Below are positions 22,654 to 22,906 of a stretch of DNA of 22,906 bases, piece after piece (the first letter of the stretch is position 1; each line of letters opens with the position of its first letter). The notes below the pieces were generated by a model. The model had not been told where the DNA came from. It made no database searches and saw only the letters and a program-made list of their open reading frames with translations. A program made the translations under genes and the position numbers. The stretch is from JBOGUF01 sp050696075 (GTDB taxonomy: Bacteria; Chloroflexota; Chloroflexia; Thermomicrobiales; UBA6265), in NCBI GenBank assembly GCA_050696075.1, contig JBOGUF010000156.1, positions 1-22,906 of the forward strand. Reading direction: 5' to 3'.

Positions 22654-22906
22654 ATGACGGCGAAGATGCCGACGGTCGAACAGCACGATGAAAGCTTCAG
22701 CCGCCGCTACTTGCTGCGCGGCGCGGTCGCGGTCGCGGCAGCCATTGGCGCGGCGGGCGGGCTGCACGGCGCGATCGCTCAGACTGACGGCACGCAGGGC
22801 GGCGACGCCACGGGCGGCGACAGCGTCGGTGGCGACGGCGTCGGTGGCGCTGGCACCGGCGGCGACGCCAACGGCGGCGCTACGACCGGTGGCAACACCT
22901 CCGGCG
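22654..22906 (+). CDS. Tat-exported Gly-rich pentapeptide-repeat protein (3' end outside window)
   Basis: Eighty-four codons are visible before the window ends. Residues 14-43 form a Tat signal: SFSRRYLLRG, a long Ala/Val/Gly hydrophobic core, and an AIAQT-like cleavage site near 40-43. From residue 49 the mature protein is a strict five-residue repeat, GG-(D/A/N)-x-x, seven times: GGDAT, GGDSV, GGDGV, GGAGT, GGDAN, GGATT, GGNTS. Low-complexity Gly/Asp repeats of this kind occur in secreted or surface proteins and linkers; I do not recognise a family. The ATG follows GGAGGGGAC four to five bases away. It lies 159 bases after the FGGY kinase. The function is unknown, and any downstream domain cannot be seen. 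Confidence 0.8.
   Translation, partial: MTAKMPTVEQHDESFSRRYLLRGAVAVAAAIGAAGGLHGAIAQTDGTQGGDATGGDSVGGDGVGGAGTGGDANGGATTGGNTSG
22798..22906 (+). repeat. 15-bp tandem repeat encoding GGxxx units
   Basis: Just over seven imperfect 15-base units, each starting GGYGGC (the last GGTGGC), encode the pentapeptides. The array continues past the window end. Confidence 0.75.

Noticed and set aside
1..22906. CRISPR array, transposase or prophage genes
   Set aside because: No evenly spaced direct repeats with unique spacers, and no protein with transposase, integrase or phage motifs was seen on either strand.

Overview
The window is high-GC DNA from a bacterium with strong Shine-Dalgarno sites, several twin-arginine (Tat) signal peptides, a fused MoaD-MoaE, class I aldolase and FGGY kinase genes, and a genome-encoded CCA on its tRNA. 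The overall style (Tat-type solute-binding protein, tight gene packing, many sugar kinases) resembles Chloroflexota of the Thermomicrobia/Sphaerobacter type. That placement is an inference from gene style, not a database result.

Left part (1-4641). A ribose-type sugar-binding protein and a small P-loop kinase-like ATPase lie on the minus strand. An amidohydrolase (plus), a short charged protein (minus), tRNA-Leu(UAG) (minus) and an unrecognised Tat-exported protein (plus) follow. The tRNA and the Tat protein have good divergent promoter candidates between them.

Central part (4670-13859, all plus). An M20 metallopeptidase is followed by a probable sugar-catabolism operon: DhnA/LsrF-type class I aldolase, family-1 solute-binding protein, two MalF/MalG-type permeases, an FGGY kinase and a xylulokinase-type FGGY kinase. 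Spacing is 2-6 bp from the permeases onward. A strong GC hairpin sits between the binding protein and the first permease. No transporter ATPase is present, so one must be supplied from elsewhere. The simplest model is import of a sugar or polyol, phosphorylation, and aldol cleavage; the substrate cannot be read from sequence.

Right part (13816-22906). A second xylulokinase (minus) overlaps the first one tail to tail. Next come a 35-codon ORF translationally coupled to an MqnA-like protein (plus), cysteine synthase and a MoaD-MoaE fusion (minus), a second M20 peptidase (plus), a 3-hydroxyacyl-CoA dehydrogenase (minus) and a fourth FGGY kinase (plus). The window ends inside a Tat-exported protein with glycine-rich pentapeptide repeats.

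Most notable: four FGGY kinases in about 12 kb, the short coupled ORF before the MqnA-like gene, a likely 3' frameshift in the Tat protein at 3784, a pentapeptide-repeat exported protein, a dispersed intergenic repeat present at least twice, and a heptanucleotide repeat that carries a stop and a start codon.
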